From NCBI GenBank assembly GCA_905616455.1, contig CAJQSW010000009.1, positions 62,001 to 126,000 on the forward strand: a stretch of 64,000 nucleotides of DNA, read 5' to 3'. Every line of letters begins with the position of its first letter. Position 1 is the stretch's first letter. Below the pieces are notes generated by a model that had not been told where the DNA came from, did no database searches, and was given only the letters and a program-made list of their open reading frames with translations. The position numbers and the translations under genes are program-made. This document shows, one piece after another, positions 39,753-49,217 of the stretch. The stretch comes from an uncultured Candidatus Pelagibacter sp. Its GTDB lineage: Bacteria; Pseudomonadota; Alphaproteobacteria; Pelagibacterales; Pelagibacteraceae.

Positions 39753-41534
39753 TTAAATTAAGGAAGGTTGTTTTATCATATCCTCTTTTTTAATACCGGC
39801 AACTTTAACTGGTTTTTTCATAGCATCTCTTCTAAAGGGCTCACCAAGCTCTTGATTTAGAATTACTTCAATAAAGGTAGTAATTCCTTTCTTTTGATCT
39901 TCACAAGATTGTTTAATCGCAGCTGTAGTCTCTTCCATAGTTCTAACTGTAACACCTTTTAATCCACATGCATCTGCAACTTTTGCATAACTTAATTCTG
40001 GATCAAGCTCTGTTCCAACAAAATTGTCATCAAACCATAAAGTAGTATTTCTTTTTTCAGCCCCCCATTGATAGTTTCTAAAAATTACCATTGAAATTGC
40101 TGGCCATTCTGGTCTTGCTACTGAACTCATTTCATTCATGCTTATTCCAAACGCTCCATCTCCTGCAAAACCAATTACAGGTGTTTCAGGACATCCAATT
40201 TTTGCTCCAAGGATAGCTGGAAAACCATAGCCGCAAGGACCAAATAACCCTGGTGCTAAATATTTTCTACCTTTTTCAAATGTGGGATAAGCATTTCCAA
40301 TTGCACAATTATTTCCAATGTCACTTGATATAATCACATCATCAGGCATTCCTGCTTGAATTCCTCTCCAGGCTTCTCTGGGAGACATTCTGTCTGCATC
40401 TCTTTTTCTAGCTTCAGCATTCCAAACTGTACCTTCGTCATCATCTTCATGGTCTAAGCTTGATAATTCTTGTAACCAGGCTGATTTAGTTTGGTGAATA
40501 ATATTTTTTCTTTCTTCTCTATTGGTATCTCCTGCTGTTGGAGAAAGTTGTGCTAAAATTTGTTGAGAAACTAATTTTGCATCTCCACAAATTCCAACTG
40601 ACACTTTCTTAGTTAAGCCAATTCTATCTGAATTCATATCGACTTGAATAATGCTTGCATCTTTGGGCCAATAATCCATTCCATAACCAGGTAAAGTTGA
40701 GAAAGGATTTAATCTTGTACCAAGTGCAAGGACTACGTCTGCTTTGCTAATTAATTCCATTCCAGCTTTTGACCCATTATAACCTAATGGTCCAGCTGCT
40801 AGCGGATGACTACCAGGAAAGCTATCATTGTGTTGATACCCAGAGCAAACTGGAGCGTCTAACTTTTCAGCTAATTTTTTACAATCTTCAATAGCACCAC
40901 CAATTACAACACCTGCACCAGACAATATTACTGGAAATTTAGCGTTAGATAATAAGTTTGCTGCTTTTTTTATTGCTTCAGCGCCACCTCCTTGTTTTTC
41001 TAGTCTTACGATTGGAGGAAGATCAATATCAATAACTTGAGTCCAATAATCTCTTGGGACATTTATTTGTGCGGGAGCTGATCCTCTGATTGCTTTTTCG
41101 ATTACTCTGTTTAATACTTCTGCCATTCTTGAAGGGTCTCTAACTTCTTCTTGATAACAAACCATATCTTTAAATAAATTCATTTGTTCTACTTCTTGAA
41201 AACCACCCTGACCCATAGTTTTATTTGCAGCTTGTGGTGATACTAAAAGTAAAGGAGTATGATTCCAATATGCAGTTTTAATTGGTGTAACAAGACCTGT
41301 AATTCCTGGACCATTTTGTGCAATAACCATTGACATTTTACCTGTTGATCTAGTGTAACCATCAGCAATTAATCCACCGTTAGTTTCATGTGCAACATCC
41401 CAAAAAGTTATTCCAGCGTCAGGAAAAATATCTGAGATAGGCATAAAGGCTGAGCCAATTATTCCAAATGCGTGTTCAATTCCATGCATTTGTAAAACTT
41501 TTACAAAAGCTTCTTCTGTTGTCATTTTAGTCAT
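39753..41534 (-). CDS. xsc: Sulfoacetaldehyde acetyltransferase
   Basis: Thiamine-diphosphate enzyme that converts sulfoacetaldehyde plus phosphate to acetyl phosphate and sulfite, the key step of taurine and isethionate use; 593 residues, full length. The TPP-activating Glu is Glu50 in FWDVAHETNGGLIADGYTR. AYWNHTPLLLVSPQAANKTMGQGGFQEVEQM is Xsc-typical (discontinuous here as context). The cofactor motif GFAGDGAFGISMNEMSSVAR is intact. An AAGG ribosome-binding site lies upstream. It is divergent from suyA across 112 bases that hold an 8-4-8 inverted repeat. Confidence 0.95.
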   Translation of the reverse strand: MTKMTTEEAFVKVLQMHGIEHAFGIIGSAFMPISDIFPDAGITFWDVAHETNGGLIADGYTRSTGKMSMVIAQNGPGITGLVTPIKTAYWNHTPLLLVSPQAANKTMGQGGFQEVEQMNLFKDMVCYQEEVRDPSRMAEVLNRVIEKAIRGSAPAQINVPRDYWTQVIDIDLPPIVRLEKQGGGAEAIKKAANLLSNAKFPVILSGAGVVIGGAIEDCKKLAEKLDAPVCSGYQHNDSFPGSHPLAAGPLGYNGSKAGMELISKADVVLALGTRLNPFSTLPGYGMDYWPKDASIIQVDMNSDRIGLTKKVSVGICGDAKLVSQQILAQLSPTAGDTNREERKNIIHQTKSAWLQELSSLDHEDDDEGTVWNAEARKRDADRMSPREAWRGIQAGMPDDVIISSDIGNNCAIGNAYPTFEKGRKYLAPGLFGPCGYGFPAILGAKIGCPETPVIGFAGDGAFGISMNEMSSVARPEWPAISMVIFRNYQWGAEKRNTTLWFDDNFVGTELDPELSYAKVADACGLKGVTVRTMEETTAAIKQSCEDQKKGITTFIEVILNQELGEPFRRDAMKKPVKVAGIKKEDMIKQPSLI

Positions 41535-41573
41535 AATAATTGGCCTTTCTGTCTAAGTTGTTTAAAAATTTTA

Positions 41574-41593
41574 TAAATTAATTTGTTAATTTA
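41574..41593. promoter_or_regulatory. Inverted repeat in xsc-suyA divergent promoter region
   Basis: Perfect dyad TAAATTAA (41574-41581), spacer TTTG, TTAATTTA (41586-41593) in the 112-base region between the divergent xsc and suyA genes. Symmetry, size and position fit an operator for a dimeric regulator controlling both sulfonate genes. All arm bases are A or T, so chance occurrence is a real possibility. No regulator gene is adjacent. Confidence 0.4.
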
Positions 41594-41646
41594 AAGGATT
41601 AATATATAAGATTTAGAAAATTTCAAACAAACAAATCGACACAATT

Positions 41647-41931
41647 ATGACTACAGACATTATTATACATGATGAAAAAGATAACGTGGGAGTAGTTGTT
41701 GTTGATAAAATTATTCCAAAACAAGATTGTGCTTGCTGGATTATGGAAAATGATAAAACAGTACAAATTCAATCAGTAGATGAAATTCAATTAGGACATA
41801 AAATTGCAATGATTGACCTTAATGAGGGTGATACTATTTTAAAATATGGTCATGACATTGGAAAAGTAGTTAAATCAATTAAAAAAGGTGAACATGTTCA
41901 TGTTCATAATGTAAAAACTAAGAAGTGGTAA
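41647..41931 (+). CDS. suyA: (2R/S)-sulfolactate sulfo-lyase small subunit (UxaA N-domain/SAF type)
   Basis: Protein of 94 residues equivalent to the N-terminal SAF domain of altronate dehydratase-type enzymes: [50 protein letters not shown]. In sulfolactate degradation SuyA and SuyB together cleave 3-sulfolactate to pyruvate and sulfite. The stop is 5 bases from the preferred suyB ATG. The pairing with a separate large subunit and the adjacent xsc support SuyA over a sugar-acid dehydratase. Confidence 0.85.
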   Translation: MTTDIIIHDEKDNVGVVVVDKIIPKQDCACWIMENDKTVQIQSVDEIQLGHKIAMIDLNEGDTILKYGHDIGKVVKSIKKGEHVHVHNVKTKKW

Positions 41932-41936
41932 AAAAT

Positions 41937-43103
41937 ATGGAAATTCCAAAAAGTTTTTTAGGTTATAAAAGAGAAAATGGCAGAGTTGGTACTAGAAATC
42001 ATGTAATTATCTTGCCTGTAGATGATATTTCAAATGCATGTGCTGAAGCAGTTGCAAATAATATTAAAGGTACAATGGCTCTTCCACACTCATACGGAAG
42101 ACTTCAATTTGGTGCTGACTTAGATTTACATTTTAGAACAATGATTGGGACAGGAAAAAACCCAAACGTTGCTGCTGTAATCGTAATTGGAATTGAACCT
42201 AAATGGACAAAAAGAATTGTTGATGAGATAGCTAAAACTGGAAAACCTGTTGAAGGTTTTCACATTGAAAGAACTGGTGACATTGGAACTATCATGAAGG
42301 CTTCTAAGAAAGCACAAGAATTTGCTATGTGGGCCTCTGAAAAACAAAGAGAAGAGTGTCCTTTAAGTGATTTGTGGATTTCAGTCAAATGTGGTGAATC
42401 AGATACAACATCGGGTCTTGCTGCTAACCCAACTGTTGGAAATTTAATGGATAAATTAGAACCATTAGGAGTTCATTTATGTTTTGGTGAAACATCTGAG
42501 TTAACTGGTGCTGAAAAGGTTTGTGCAACAAGAGGTGCAACGCCTGAAGCTTCAGAAAAATTCATGAAAACATGGAGCGATTATAATGATTTCATTTTAA
42601 AAGAAGCAACAGATGATCTTTCGGATAGTCAACCAACAGCTGGTAATATTGCTGGTGGTCTTACAACTATTGAAGAAAAAGCTTTTGGGAATTTCCAAAA
42701 AATTGGATCTTGTAAATTTATAGATGTATTGGGTCCAGGAGAAGAGCCAACTAAAGGAAAAGGTTTGTACTTTATGGATACTTCATCTGCAGCAGCTGAG
42801 TGTATTACTCTTCAAGCAGCAGCTGGTTTTAATATTCACTTATTCCCAACAGGCCAAGGTAATATCGTAGGTAATCCTATTGAACCAGTAGTAAAATTGA
42901 CTGCAAACCCTCTGACTGTAAAAGGTATGGGTGAGCATATTGATTGTGATGTATCAAAGATCTTATCACGAGAGATGACTATGTCAGAAGCTGGTGATGA
43001 ATTAATTAAGTCAATGATTAGAGTTGCTAACGGTAGATTAACTTGTGCTGAAGCTTTAGGTCATAAAGAATTTGTTATGACTAAGCTTTACAGAAGTGCT
43101 TAA
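41937..43103 (+). CDS. suyB: Sulfolactate sulfo-lyase large subunit
   Basis: Large catalytic subunit of 388 residues from ATG 41937 ([20 protein letters not shown]). A GTG four codons upstream is a weaker alternative. Signatures: [58 protein letters not shown] (Cys that may help bind metal), [20 protein letters not shown] and [16 protein letters not shown]. The UxaA-family fold with this set of motifs matches SuyB. Releases sulfite from 3-sulfolactate, hence the need for the neighbouring exporters and APS reductase. Confidence 0.87.
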   Translation: MEIPKSFLGYKRENGRVGTRNHVIILPVDDISNACAEAVANNIKGTMALPHSYGRLQFGADLDLHFRTMIGTGKNPNVAAVIVIGIEPKWTKRIVDEIAKTGKPVEGFHIERTGDIGTIMKASKKAQEFAMWASEKQREECPLSDLWISVKCGESDTTSGLAANPTVGNLMDKLEPLGVHLCFGETSELTGAEKVCATRGATPEASEKFMKTWSDYNDFILKEATDDLSDSQPTAGNIAGGLTTIEEKAFGNFQKIGSCKFIDVLGPGEEPTKGKGLYFMDTSSAAAECITLQAAAGFNIHLFPTGQGNIVGNPIEPVVKLTANPLTVKGMGEHIDCDVSKILSREMTMSEAGDELIKSMIRVANGRLTCAEALGHKEFVMTKLYRSA

Positions 43104-43129
43104 TTTTAAGGGTCTTTTACTTTTTACAT

Positions 43130-44209
43130 ATGAAATATCAAAAAATTATTAATATTTTTCCAGGTGTAATGCTTGCTTTAGTATTTTGTTTTTTTTCACA
43201 AGGAATAAATAATGTGATTGGTATCGAGTTATTTGGAACTCCTAAAAGTCCCGTATCAACAGTCATGATTGCAATATTACTTGGAATTATTATGGGAAAT
43301 GCATTTACACCAAGAGCAGGAATGATGGTTGGTTTAGATTTCACCCAAAAATATATTTTGAAACTAGGAATAATTTTTTTAGGAATAAGATTAAGTTTTG
43401 GTGAGTTTCTTAAATTTGGAACAGTTGCTATTCCTTTAATTATTGTATGTATTTTAAGTGTTCTTGTTCTTATTAAATTATTGATAAAGAAAGTACCAAT
43501 CTCATCAAAAATGTCTTATCTTATAGCCATAGGGACAAGTGTTTGTGGTGCAACAGCGATAGTAGCAATGGCACCCATTATAGAGGCAAAAAAAACTGAG
43601 GTTGCTTACGCAATAGCAAATATTACATTATTTGGTGTTATAGCAATGCTTATTTATCCACATTTTGCTGAATGGTATTTTTATGGTGAACCTATAATGG
43701 CAGGTTTATTTTTGGGGACTGCCATTCATGAAACTTCTCAAGTAGCAGCAGCTGGATTAATTTATGACCAACAATTTAATAGCCCTGAAACTCTAAATGT
43801 AGCTACAGTTACAAAATTAATAAGAAATACATTTTTAGTAATCATGGTACCATTATTTGGTTTTTTATATAATAGAGGTAAAGTTAAGGATAAAAAATAC
43901 TCAATATTTAGTATTTTCCCATACTTTGTGCTTGGTTTCATTGGAATGATTATTGTAAGAAATATTGGAGATCAAATATTTACAGTAGAAGGCGGTAACT
44001 ATGAATTTTGGAAAACTTTAATTAGCTACATTAAAAGCCTAGCTACTGTCTTCCTTACCATGGCTATGGCTGCTGTTGGTATATCTATTAATTTAAGCGA
44101 ATTAAAATCTATGGGTTATAAACCATTTCTTGTAGGATTAATTGCTGCTGTAACAGTAGGTGTAGTTAGCATTGTAAGTCTTGAGACTTTTCTTAAAATT
44201 TTTTTATAA
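43130..44209 (+). CDS. YeiH/UPF0324 family putative sulfate/sulfite exporter
   Basis: Membrane protein of 359 residues with about 10-11 helices. Family motifs: ILLGIIMGNAFTPRAGM, QKYILKLGIIFLGIRLSFGE, SYLIAIGTSVCGATAIVAMA (central Cys-Gly) and GTAIHETSQVAAAGLIYDQQ. Homologues are induced in sulfonate degradation clusters and annotated as sulfate exporters. It follows suyB by 26 bases, so co-transcription with suyAB is likely. It converges on the TauE/SafE gene. Confidence 0.87.
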   Translation: MKYQKIINIFPGVMLALVFCFFSQGINNVIGIELFGTPKSPVSTVMIAILLGIIMGNAFTPRAGMMVGLDFTQKYILKLGIIFLGIRLSFGEFLKFGTVAIPLIIVCILSVLVLIKLLIKKVPISSKMSYLIAIGTSVCGATAIVAMAPIIEAKKTEVAYAIANITLFGVIAMLIYPHFAEWYFYGEPIMAGLFLGTAIHETSQVAAAGLIYDQQFNSPETLNVATVTKLIRNTFLVIMVPLFGFLYNRGKVKDKKYSIFSIFPYFVLGFIGMIIVRNIGDQIFTVEGGNYEFWKTLISYIKSLATVFLTMAMAAVGISINLSELKSMGYKPFLVGLIAAVTVGVVSIVSLETFLKIFL

Positions 44210-44210
44210 T

Positions 44211-45293
44211 CTATTTAACTTTTAACGCGTATTTTTTTCTTAAATTTGAAAAAAACTTTCTGATAAATGCGGCCGCAACTCCAAGAATAATTGCAAATAA
44301 AATTGAGAATACACTATAGAAAATTGGCATATCGATAGATAGTTTTTTAATGAACATGGATAATGGATTTAAATCATTAACATCAATATTGTTAATGTTA
44401 TTTATTGCAGGCTCTGCAAAAAAAGTATCATAAGCAATAGCTATACCAACTAACAACAATAAAATTGCAAGAAGAGTTTTTAGGCCAGTGCTATCAACTG
44501 ACTCTCCCAGTTTCTGACCAACTTGGACACCTATAATTGAACCAGTAACTAACATAAAAACTAAAATTAAATCAATAGATCCATAATTAAAAGCATGGAG
44601 AAAAGTTACAATCACACTTATAAAAATAGTTACAAACAAAGATGTTCCAGGAATTAATCTTGTAGGCATTCCAATTATATAAATCATTGCAGGGACTAAA
44701 ATGAATGCCCCACCTATACCCATTATTGCTGCAATGAAACCAACTAACAAACCAATAATGATTGGGGTAAATGCACTTTCGTATAGTTTGGATTTTTGAA
44801 AACGCATTCTTAATGGAAGGCCATGTATCCAATAATGAACGTGTAATTTTTTTTTAATTAAAATTTTTTTTCTAGCTTTATCAATCTCACCCAATCCTTC
44901 AACCAACATTGCAGTACCAATAATTGCTAAGATGTACATATATGCTAGAGAAATAACGATATCAATTTTTCCAATACCTTTAAAATAAGTAAAAGTCCAA
45001 ATTCCAAGAAGTGTTCCAAAAACACCTCCTACTACTATCATTAGGCCCATTTTATAATCTAGGGTTTTTTTTAAATAATGTGTGGTCGAACCTGAGACTG
45101 AAGTTGCAAGAATGTTATTTGCCTCATTAGCAACCGCATAAGTTGGGGGTACACCTAAAAAGATTAAAAAAGGTGTCATTAAAAAACCACCTCCTACTCC
45201 GAAAAGACCAGAGAGAATTCCAACAATTCCACTTAATGAAATAATCGCTACTATGTTTACTGAGACCTCTGCAATTGGAAGAAAAACTTCCAT
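44211..45293 (-). CDS. TauE/SafE family sulfite exporter
   Basis: Membrane protein of 360 residues with two internal repeats: IVGILSGLFGVGGGFLMTPF near residues 23-42 and IIGLLVGFIAAIMGIGGAFI near 175-194. The family (TauE/SafE/YfcA) exports sulfite or sulfoacetate in taurine degraders. A hydrophilic loop of about 35 residues separates the repeats and a basic tail ends the protein. Its stop lies 2 bases from the convergent exporter gene. Together with that gene it frames a double outlet for sulfite or sulfate. Confidence 0.87.
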   Translation of the reverse strand: MEVFLPIAEVSVNIVAIISLSGIVGILSGLFGVGGGFLMTPFLIFLGVPPTYAVANEANNILATSVSGSTTHYLKKTLDYKMGLMIVVGGVFGTLLGIWTFTYFKGIGKIDIVISLAYMYILAIIGTAMLVEGLGEIDKARKKILIKKKLHVHYWIHGLPLRMRFQKSKLYESAFTPIIIGLLVGFIAAIMGIGGAFILVPAMIYIIGMPTRLIPGTSLFVTIFISVIVTFLHAFNYGSIDLILVFMLVTGSIIGVQVGQKLGESVDSTGLKTLLAILLLLVGIAIAYDTFFAEPAINNINNIDVNDLNPLSMFIKKLSIDMPIFYSVFSILFAIILGVAAAFIRKFFSNLRKKYALKVK

Positions 45294-45398
45294 AAAATTT
45301 TAACCTTTACTCTTAATAAATTTGATATTATCTAATTATTCCTCAAAATTATTATTGTCAATAAATAGATTCAGGTAAAAGTGATTAATTGATCTTAA

Positions 45399-45521
45399 TT
45401 AAAAAGTTATGAATGTGCCTACTATTAGGATGCCCCAATAAGCAGTTAATCCAAAAAATATTCCTGTTTTTAGCTTGTTTTTTAAAATTTGATTTGGAAT
45501 ATTTTTTATTAAACTTGGCAT
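45399..45521 (-). CDS. Possible 40-aa single-helix membrane protein
   Basis: In the 300-base spacer between the exporter gene and the Apr-linked gene, a minus-strand frame from ATG 45519-45521 to TAA 45399-45401 encodes 40 residues: a basic start (MPSLIKNIPNQILKNKLKTG) and one helix (IFFGLTAYWGILIVGTFITF). This looks like a genuine small membrane protein. No family recognised. The rest of the spacer (45294-45398) shows only AT-rich sequence. Confidence 0.45.
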   Translation of the reverse strand: MPSLIKNIPNQILKNKLKTGIFFGLTAYWGILIVGTFITF

Positions 45522-45593
45522 TTGAAATATTAATTAACACTAGGTTAATATTTGTCAAATAATAATTTAATTATAAATAATTATTTTAATGCC

Positions 45594-45944
45594 CTAATAG
45601 ATGGTTGCTCCAAAGACTTTAATATCTTCGCCCTCAACACCAAGCACTAACCTTCCAAGAAATTCTCCCTCAATTTCTTTGCTCTTTTGTTTGAATAATA
45701 CAGTGATGTTCAAGCCTCTTCTAAGACATCCAAATGCCTCATAATCCTCCGCTAAACTTGTTAATAACTTATTGTTAGCCCACTGCTTTCCAAGCTCAAC
45801 TTCGTTAGCCCCAAATAACATTTGTGTTCCAAAGTCTTTGGTAAAACCACCATAATCTTTCATATTTGAGGTTTTAACAAGATTATCCCAAATAGGTCTA
45901 GCAATTGCTATAATCTCATCATCAGATTTATTTAGAAGGTTCAT
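45594..45944 (-). CDS. Uncharacterised protein linked to APS reductase (116 aa)
   Basis: Soluble-looking protein of 116 residues without a signal or membrane helix. N-terminal half is helical (NKSDDEIIAIARPIWDNLVK...ELGKQWANNKLLTSLAEDYE), C-terminal half strand-rich (LNITVLFKQKSKEIEGEFLG). One Cys in AFGCLRRG. I recognise no family. It begins 18 bases after aprA on the same strand and is probably the last gene of the aprM-aprB-aprA operon, so a role with sulfite/APS metabolism is inferred from position only. Confidence 0.75.
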   Translation of the reverse strand: MNLLNKSDDEIIAIARPIWDNLVKTSNMKDYGGFTKDFGTQMLFGANEVELGKQWANNKLLTSLAEDYEAFGCLRRGLNITVLFKQKSKEIEGEFLGRLVLGVEGEDIKVFGATIY

Positions 45945-45962
45945 AATTTAATTTTAACTGCT

Positions 45963-47822
45963 TTATGAAGCTTTTCTCTTCTCATTCGCGTCTACTATAT
46001 GATAAACGGGTACTTTCTCTAGAGAGAATTTACCAGTTTTTGGATCACGTCTTGAAACTGTTAAGCAGTGCCAATTATCATCATCCAATTTCATATGATC
46101 ACCCCTGTAGTAATAACCAGGCCAACGAGTTTCCTCACGAAACATGGTGTGTTCTGTTACACACTGAGAGGTTAAAGCTCTGTGCTTTAATTCCCAAGCC
46201 CTCATAAGTTGGTGTAAGTCTTCAGCTCCAACTTTTTCTAAATCTTCCTCTAACCAGGCCAAAAGTTCCAAACCTCTTTTAAGCATATTACCATTAGTCA
46301 TGTAGTTAGTGGCAATTCCACCAACATATTCATCCATAATTCTTTGTAGACGTTGAAGTCCTTGAATAGGAGAAATATAACTGGGCGAAACAGTTCCACC
46401 AGTAATCTCATTTTGAGCTACTTGGTATGTTTCAAGGGGTTTAAATATAGCCTCTTTAAAATTCTCACATTGCTTATCTGTAATTTTTATTCCTTCTGCC
46501 TTTTTATCATTGATATATTTAACTGCAGCTTTTGCAGCTAAACGACCTTCAGTAAATGATCCAGATGAAAACTTATGAGCACTCCCACCTACAGTATCAC
46601 CCGCACCAAAGAGTCCATCAATAGTTAACATTCTATTATAGCCCCAGAAATATTCTGGTGGAGATAAATCTTCAGGACCACTAACCCAGGCCCCAGAACA
46701 TGTTGCATGAGAGCCCATAACATATGGCTCAGATGTAGTTAATTCAGGATTTGTATATTTAGGATCAATATTTTGAGAAGCCCAAACAACAGCTTGTCCA
46801 ACAGTCATACCTAAAAAATTTTCCCAACCAACCGTTTCCAAATGTGGATCTTGAAAGGCTTCAGTAGTGACCATGTGAATTGGTCCACCACCTGCAATAG
46901 TTTCTTGAATGAATGCATGATTTCTCAAACAAGTAGGAGTTGGGTGATGATCAATGTATTCACCAACTAACTCTTTAGTTTGATCATACCATTTCTTCTC
47001 ATAATTTTCACCGTTAGCATTTTGAGTATATGTTTTAAGGTGTAAGAAGTAAGCTCCAACAGGACCATAACCATCTTTAAATCTACATAACACAATTCTG
47101 TTTTCCATTTGTGTCATCTTAGCACCAACAGCAATAGGTAGTGCATAAGCAGAACCATTACTCCAAGGCGCATACCAAGTTCTTCCCATTCCCTCACCAA
47201 CAGCTCTTGGTTTAAAAATATGAGATGCTCCACCTGCAGCAACAATTACTGTTTTTGCTCTAAATACATGGTAGTCCCCAGTCCTCATATTAAAACCAAC
47301 TGCTCCACCTACTCTATTTTCTTGAGCTTCATCCATTAAAAGATGAGTAATCATTATTCTATTATAAATTTTGTCAGCTGATTTCTTCGCAGCTTCTGCA
47401 ACGATTGGCTTATAACTTTCTCCATGAATCATAATCTGCCATTTACCTTCTCTAAGGTAACGACCAGTTTTTTCATTTTTCATCATTGGTAAGCCCCATT
47501 CATCAAACATATGAACTGTTGAATCAACGTGACGAGCCATGTCATAACCTAAATCTTCTCTAACCATTCCCATTAGATCATTACGAGCGTATCTTACATG
47601 ATCTTCTGGCTGATTTTCACCCCATTGCATACCCATGTAACAGTTAATTGCGTATAGACCTTGAGCAACAGCTCCACTTCTGTCTATATTAGCTTTCTCA
47701 ACACAAATGATTTTCATGTCTCTCCCCCAGTGCCTAGCCTCAAAAGTAGCACCAGTTCCAGCCATTCCACCACCAACAACTAGAACATCACAATCTTCGT
47801 AATGTGTTTTATGTTTAGCCAT
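45963..47822 (-). CDS. aprA: Adenylylsulfate (APS) reductase alpha subunit
   Basis: FAD subunit of dissimilatory-type APS reductase, 619 residues. FAD motif DVLVVGGGMAGTGATFEARHW is at the N-terminus (residues 13 on). RDLM-type sequence YARNDLMGMVREDLGYDMAR, KTVIVAAGGASHIFKP and GSHATCSGAWVSGPEDLSP are family hallmarks. DGLFGAGDTVGGSAHKFSSG completes the FAD site. In a sulfite-releasing aerobe it most likely works in the oxidative direction, AMP plus sulfite to APS. One-base overlap with aprB. Confidence 0.95.
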   Translation of the reverse strand: MAKHKTHYEDCDVLVVGGGMAGTGATFEARHWGRDMKIICVEKANIDRSGAVAQGLYAINCYMGMQWGENQPEDHVRYARNDLMGMVREDLGYDMARHVDSTVHMFDEWGLPMMKNEKTGRYLREGKWQIMIHGESYKPIVAEAAKKSADKIYNRIMITHLLMDEAQENRVGGAVGFNMRTGDYHVFRAKTVIVAAGGASHIFKPRAVGEGMGRTWYAPWSNGSAYALPIAVGAKMTQMENRIVLCRFKDGYGPVGAYFLHLKTYTQNANGENYEKKWYDQTKELVGEYIDHHPTPTCLRNHAFIQETIAGGGPIHMVTTEAFQDPHLETVGWENFLGMTVGQAVVWASQNIDPKYTNPELTTSEPYVMGSHATCSGAWVSGPEDLSPPEYFWGYNRMLTIDGLFGAGDTVGGSAHKFSSGSFTEGRLAAKAAVKYINDKKAEGIKITDKQCENFKEAIFKPLETYQVAQNEITGGTVSPSYISPIQGLQRLQRIMDEYVGGIATNYMTNGNMLKRGLELLAWLEEDLEKVGAEDLHQLMRAWELKHRALTSQCVTEHTMFREETRWPGYYYRGDHMKLDDDNWHCLTVSRRDPKTGKFSLEKVPVYHIVDANEKRKAS

Positions 47823-48292
47823 TAGTAGTAAACTCCTTTTTTAAATGTATCTTTTGGTACAGATGGCAACTTACCATCAATATTTAAACCGTTAGGTTCA
47901 GTATAAAGCATTTGAGAGTTAATCTCACCTTCATCAAGCTTTTCACCTTCAGCTAATTTTGGAATAAATTTACCCCATGGTTTTGTTGTAATTGGGGAAA
48001 CAAAATCTTTAGTTGTTCCATTTCTAAACTTAATTTTCCAAGAGATTGTTCCTTTTTCCTCTTCACGTCTAACTCTAACACTATGACCCATAGGCGCAAA
48101 GTCTGCATAACCACGAACATCAATTGCGTGATTAGGGCAAGCTTTAACACAAGAATAACATTCCCAACAAAAATTTGGCTCTATATTTACTGCTCTTCTA
48201 ATATTTTCATCTATGTGCATGATATCTGATGGACAAATATCCACACAGTGACCACATCCATCGCATCTCGTCATATATACAAAAGTTGACAT
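47822..48292 (-). CDS. aprB: Adenylylsulfate reductase beta subunit
   Basis: Electron-transfer subunit of 156 residues with two 4Fe-4S clusters: CDGCGHCVDICPSDIM near residue 10 and CWECYSCVKACPNHAIDV near 42, followed by GYADFAPMGHSVRVRREEEK as in AprB proteins. The C-terminal tail wraps AprA in known structures. It passes electrons between AprA FAD and the membrane partner encoded just upstream (AprM). Confidence 0.95.
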   Translation of the reverse strand: MSTFVYMTRCDGCGHCVDICPSDIMHIDENIRRAVNIEPNFCWECYSCVKACPNHAIDVRGYADFAPMGHSVRVRREEEKGTISWKIKFRNGTTKDFVSPITTKPWGKFIPKLAEGEKLDEGEINSQMLYTEPNGLNIDGKLPSVPKDTFKKGVYY

Positions 48293-48311
48293 ATTATATT
48301 ACCCTTTCAAT

Positions 48312-49106
48312 TTAATAATGTTTTGGTTGTTCTCTTTTAATTCCTAATCCAAATTGTTTTGGTGCATCCGCTAATGGAGGAAGATTATCTCTTGATCCAT
48401 CTGCTTCTGCTAAGTTTTTTTGGATAGCTGCACCAGGTTTATAAATCATGTGTGCAAATTTTGACCAATAAACTCCCCCAAATAAAACAATGTTTGAGGT
48501 AATAAATAAAACTAAAAATAAATATCCTAATCCAGTTGATCCTGAAGATTGAAAATAAGACCAAGCAAGTCCAGTAGTTGCACATGCAAGGAGTGCAAGA
48601 ACAAACAAGTCTGCTTTAATAATTCTGTACCATGGGTGAGCTTCAGCTAGCACATCAACTCTTAAAAATAACCAAAACCAATATCCACCAATACAAGTCA
48701 TAATTGCTCCAACATGCCAAATCATAGGCCAAATTGTTGATACAGATATTCCTGTTCCAGTATAACCAAAAACCAATACAACTGACGCAAGCCAAAATAA
48801 AATAGTTCCATACATCCCCATAACGTGAGCAATTCTTCTTTTACCAGCACCTAGTTCTGCGGTAGTTGCAATATCATGCACTACAGTTTTTAAAATAACA
48901 GATGTTTTTTCTCCAACACCAAGCTCTCTTTCAGCAGCTAATTTTGCTTTTTTTGCATTATTGAAAAAATAAGTAACATTTTTATGATGTATCATTTGAA
49001 CAACTGTACCAATGACGATTAAAGCTAGCATTACTAAAATAAAACCTTGAATAACTAATGGAGAAATAGTTTCTGCTAACGCAGCGTATGGATTAATTGA
49101 CATCAT
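48312..49106 (-). CDS. aprM: AprM, membrane partner of APS reductase
   Basis: Membrane protein of 264 residues with about six helices, first gene of aprM-aprB-aprA. Helices are visible at LVIQGFILVMLALIVIGTVV, MYGTILFWLASVVLVFGYTG, WHVGAIMTCIGGYWFWLF, LFVLALLACATTGLAWSYF and YLFLVLFITSNIVLFGGVYW. Conserved His residues (AHVMGMYG, WHVGAI, AHMIY) could bind heme b. AprM is the proposed quinone-linked anchor in organisms lacking QmoABC. Assignment is by operon position and architecture. Confidence 0.82.
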   Translation of the reverse strand: MMSINPYAALAETISPLVIQGFILVMLALIVIGTVVQMIHHKNVTYFFNNAKKAKLAAERELGVGEKTSVILKTVVHDIATTAELGAGKRRIAHVMGMYGTILFWLASVVLVFGYTGTGISVSTIWPMIWHVGAIMTCIGGYWFWLFLRVDVLAEAHPWYRIIKADLFVLALLACATTGLAWSYFQSSGSTGLGYLFLVLFITSNIVLFGGVYWSKFAHMIYKPGAAIQKNLAEADGSRDNLPPLADAPKQFGLGIKREQPKHY

Positions 49107-49217
49107 ATTGAATATTACCCTTATATATAGAATCTTAATTAATTTTCAGTTTTTATTATAGATGAAATAATAGATCAACCGTTATATCAGTCACAATTAA
49201 TCATTTAAGAATACAAC

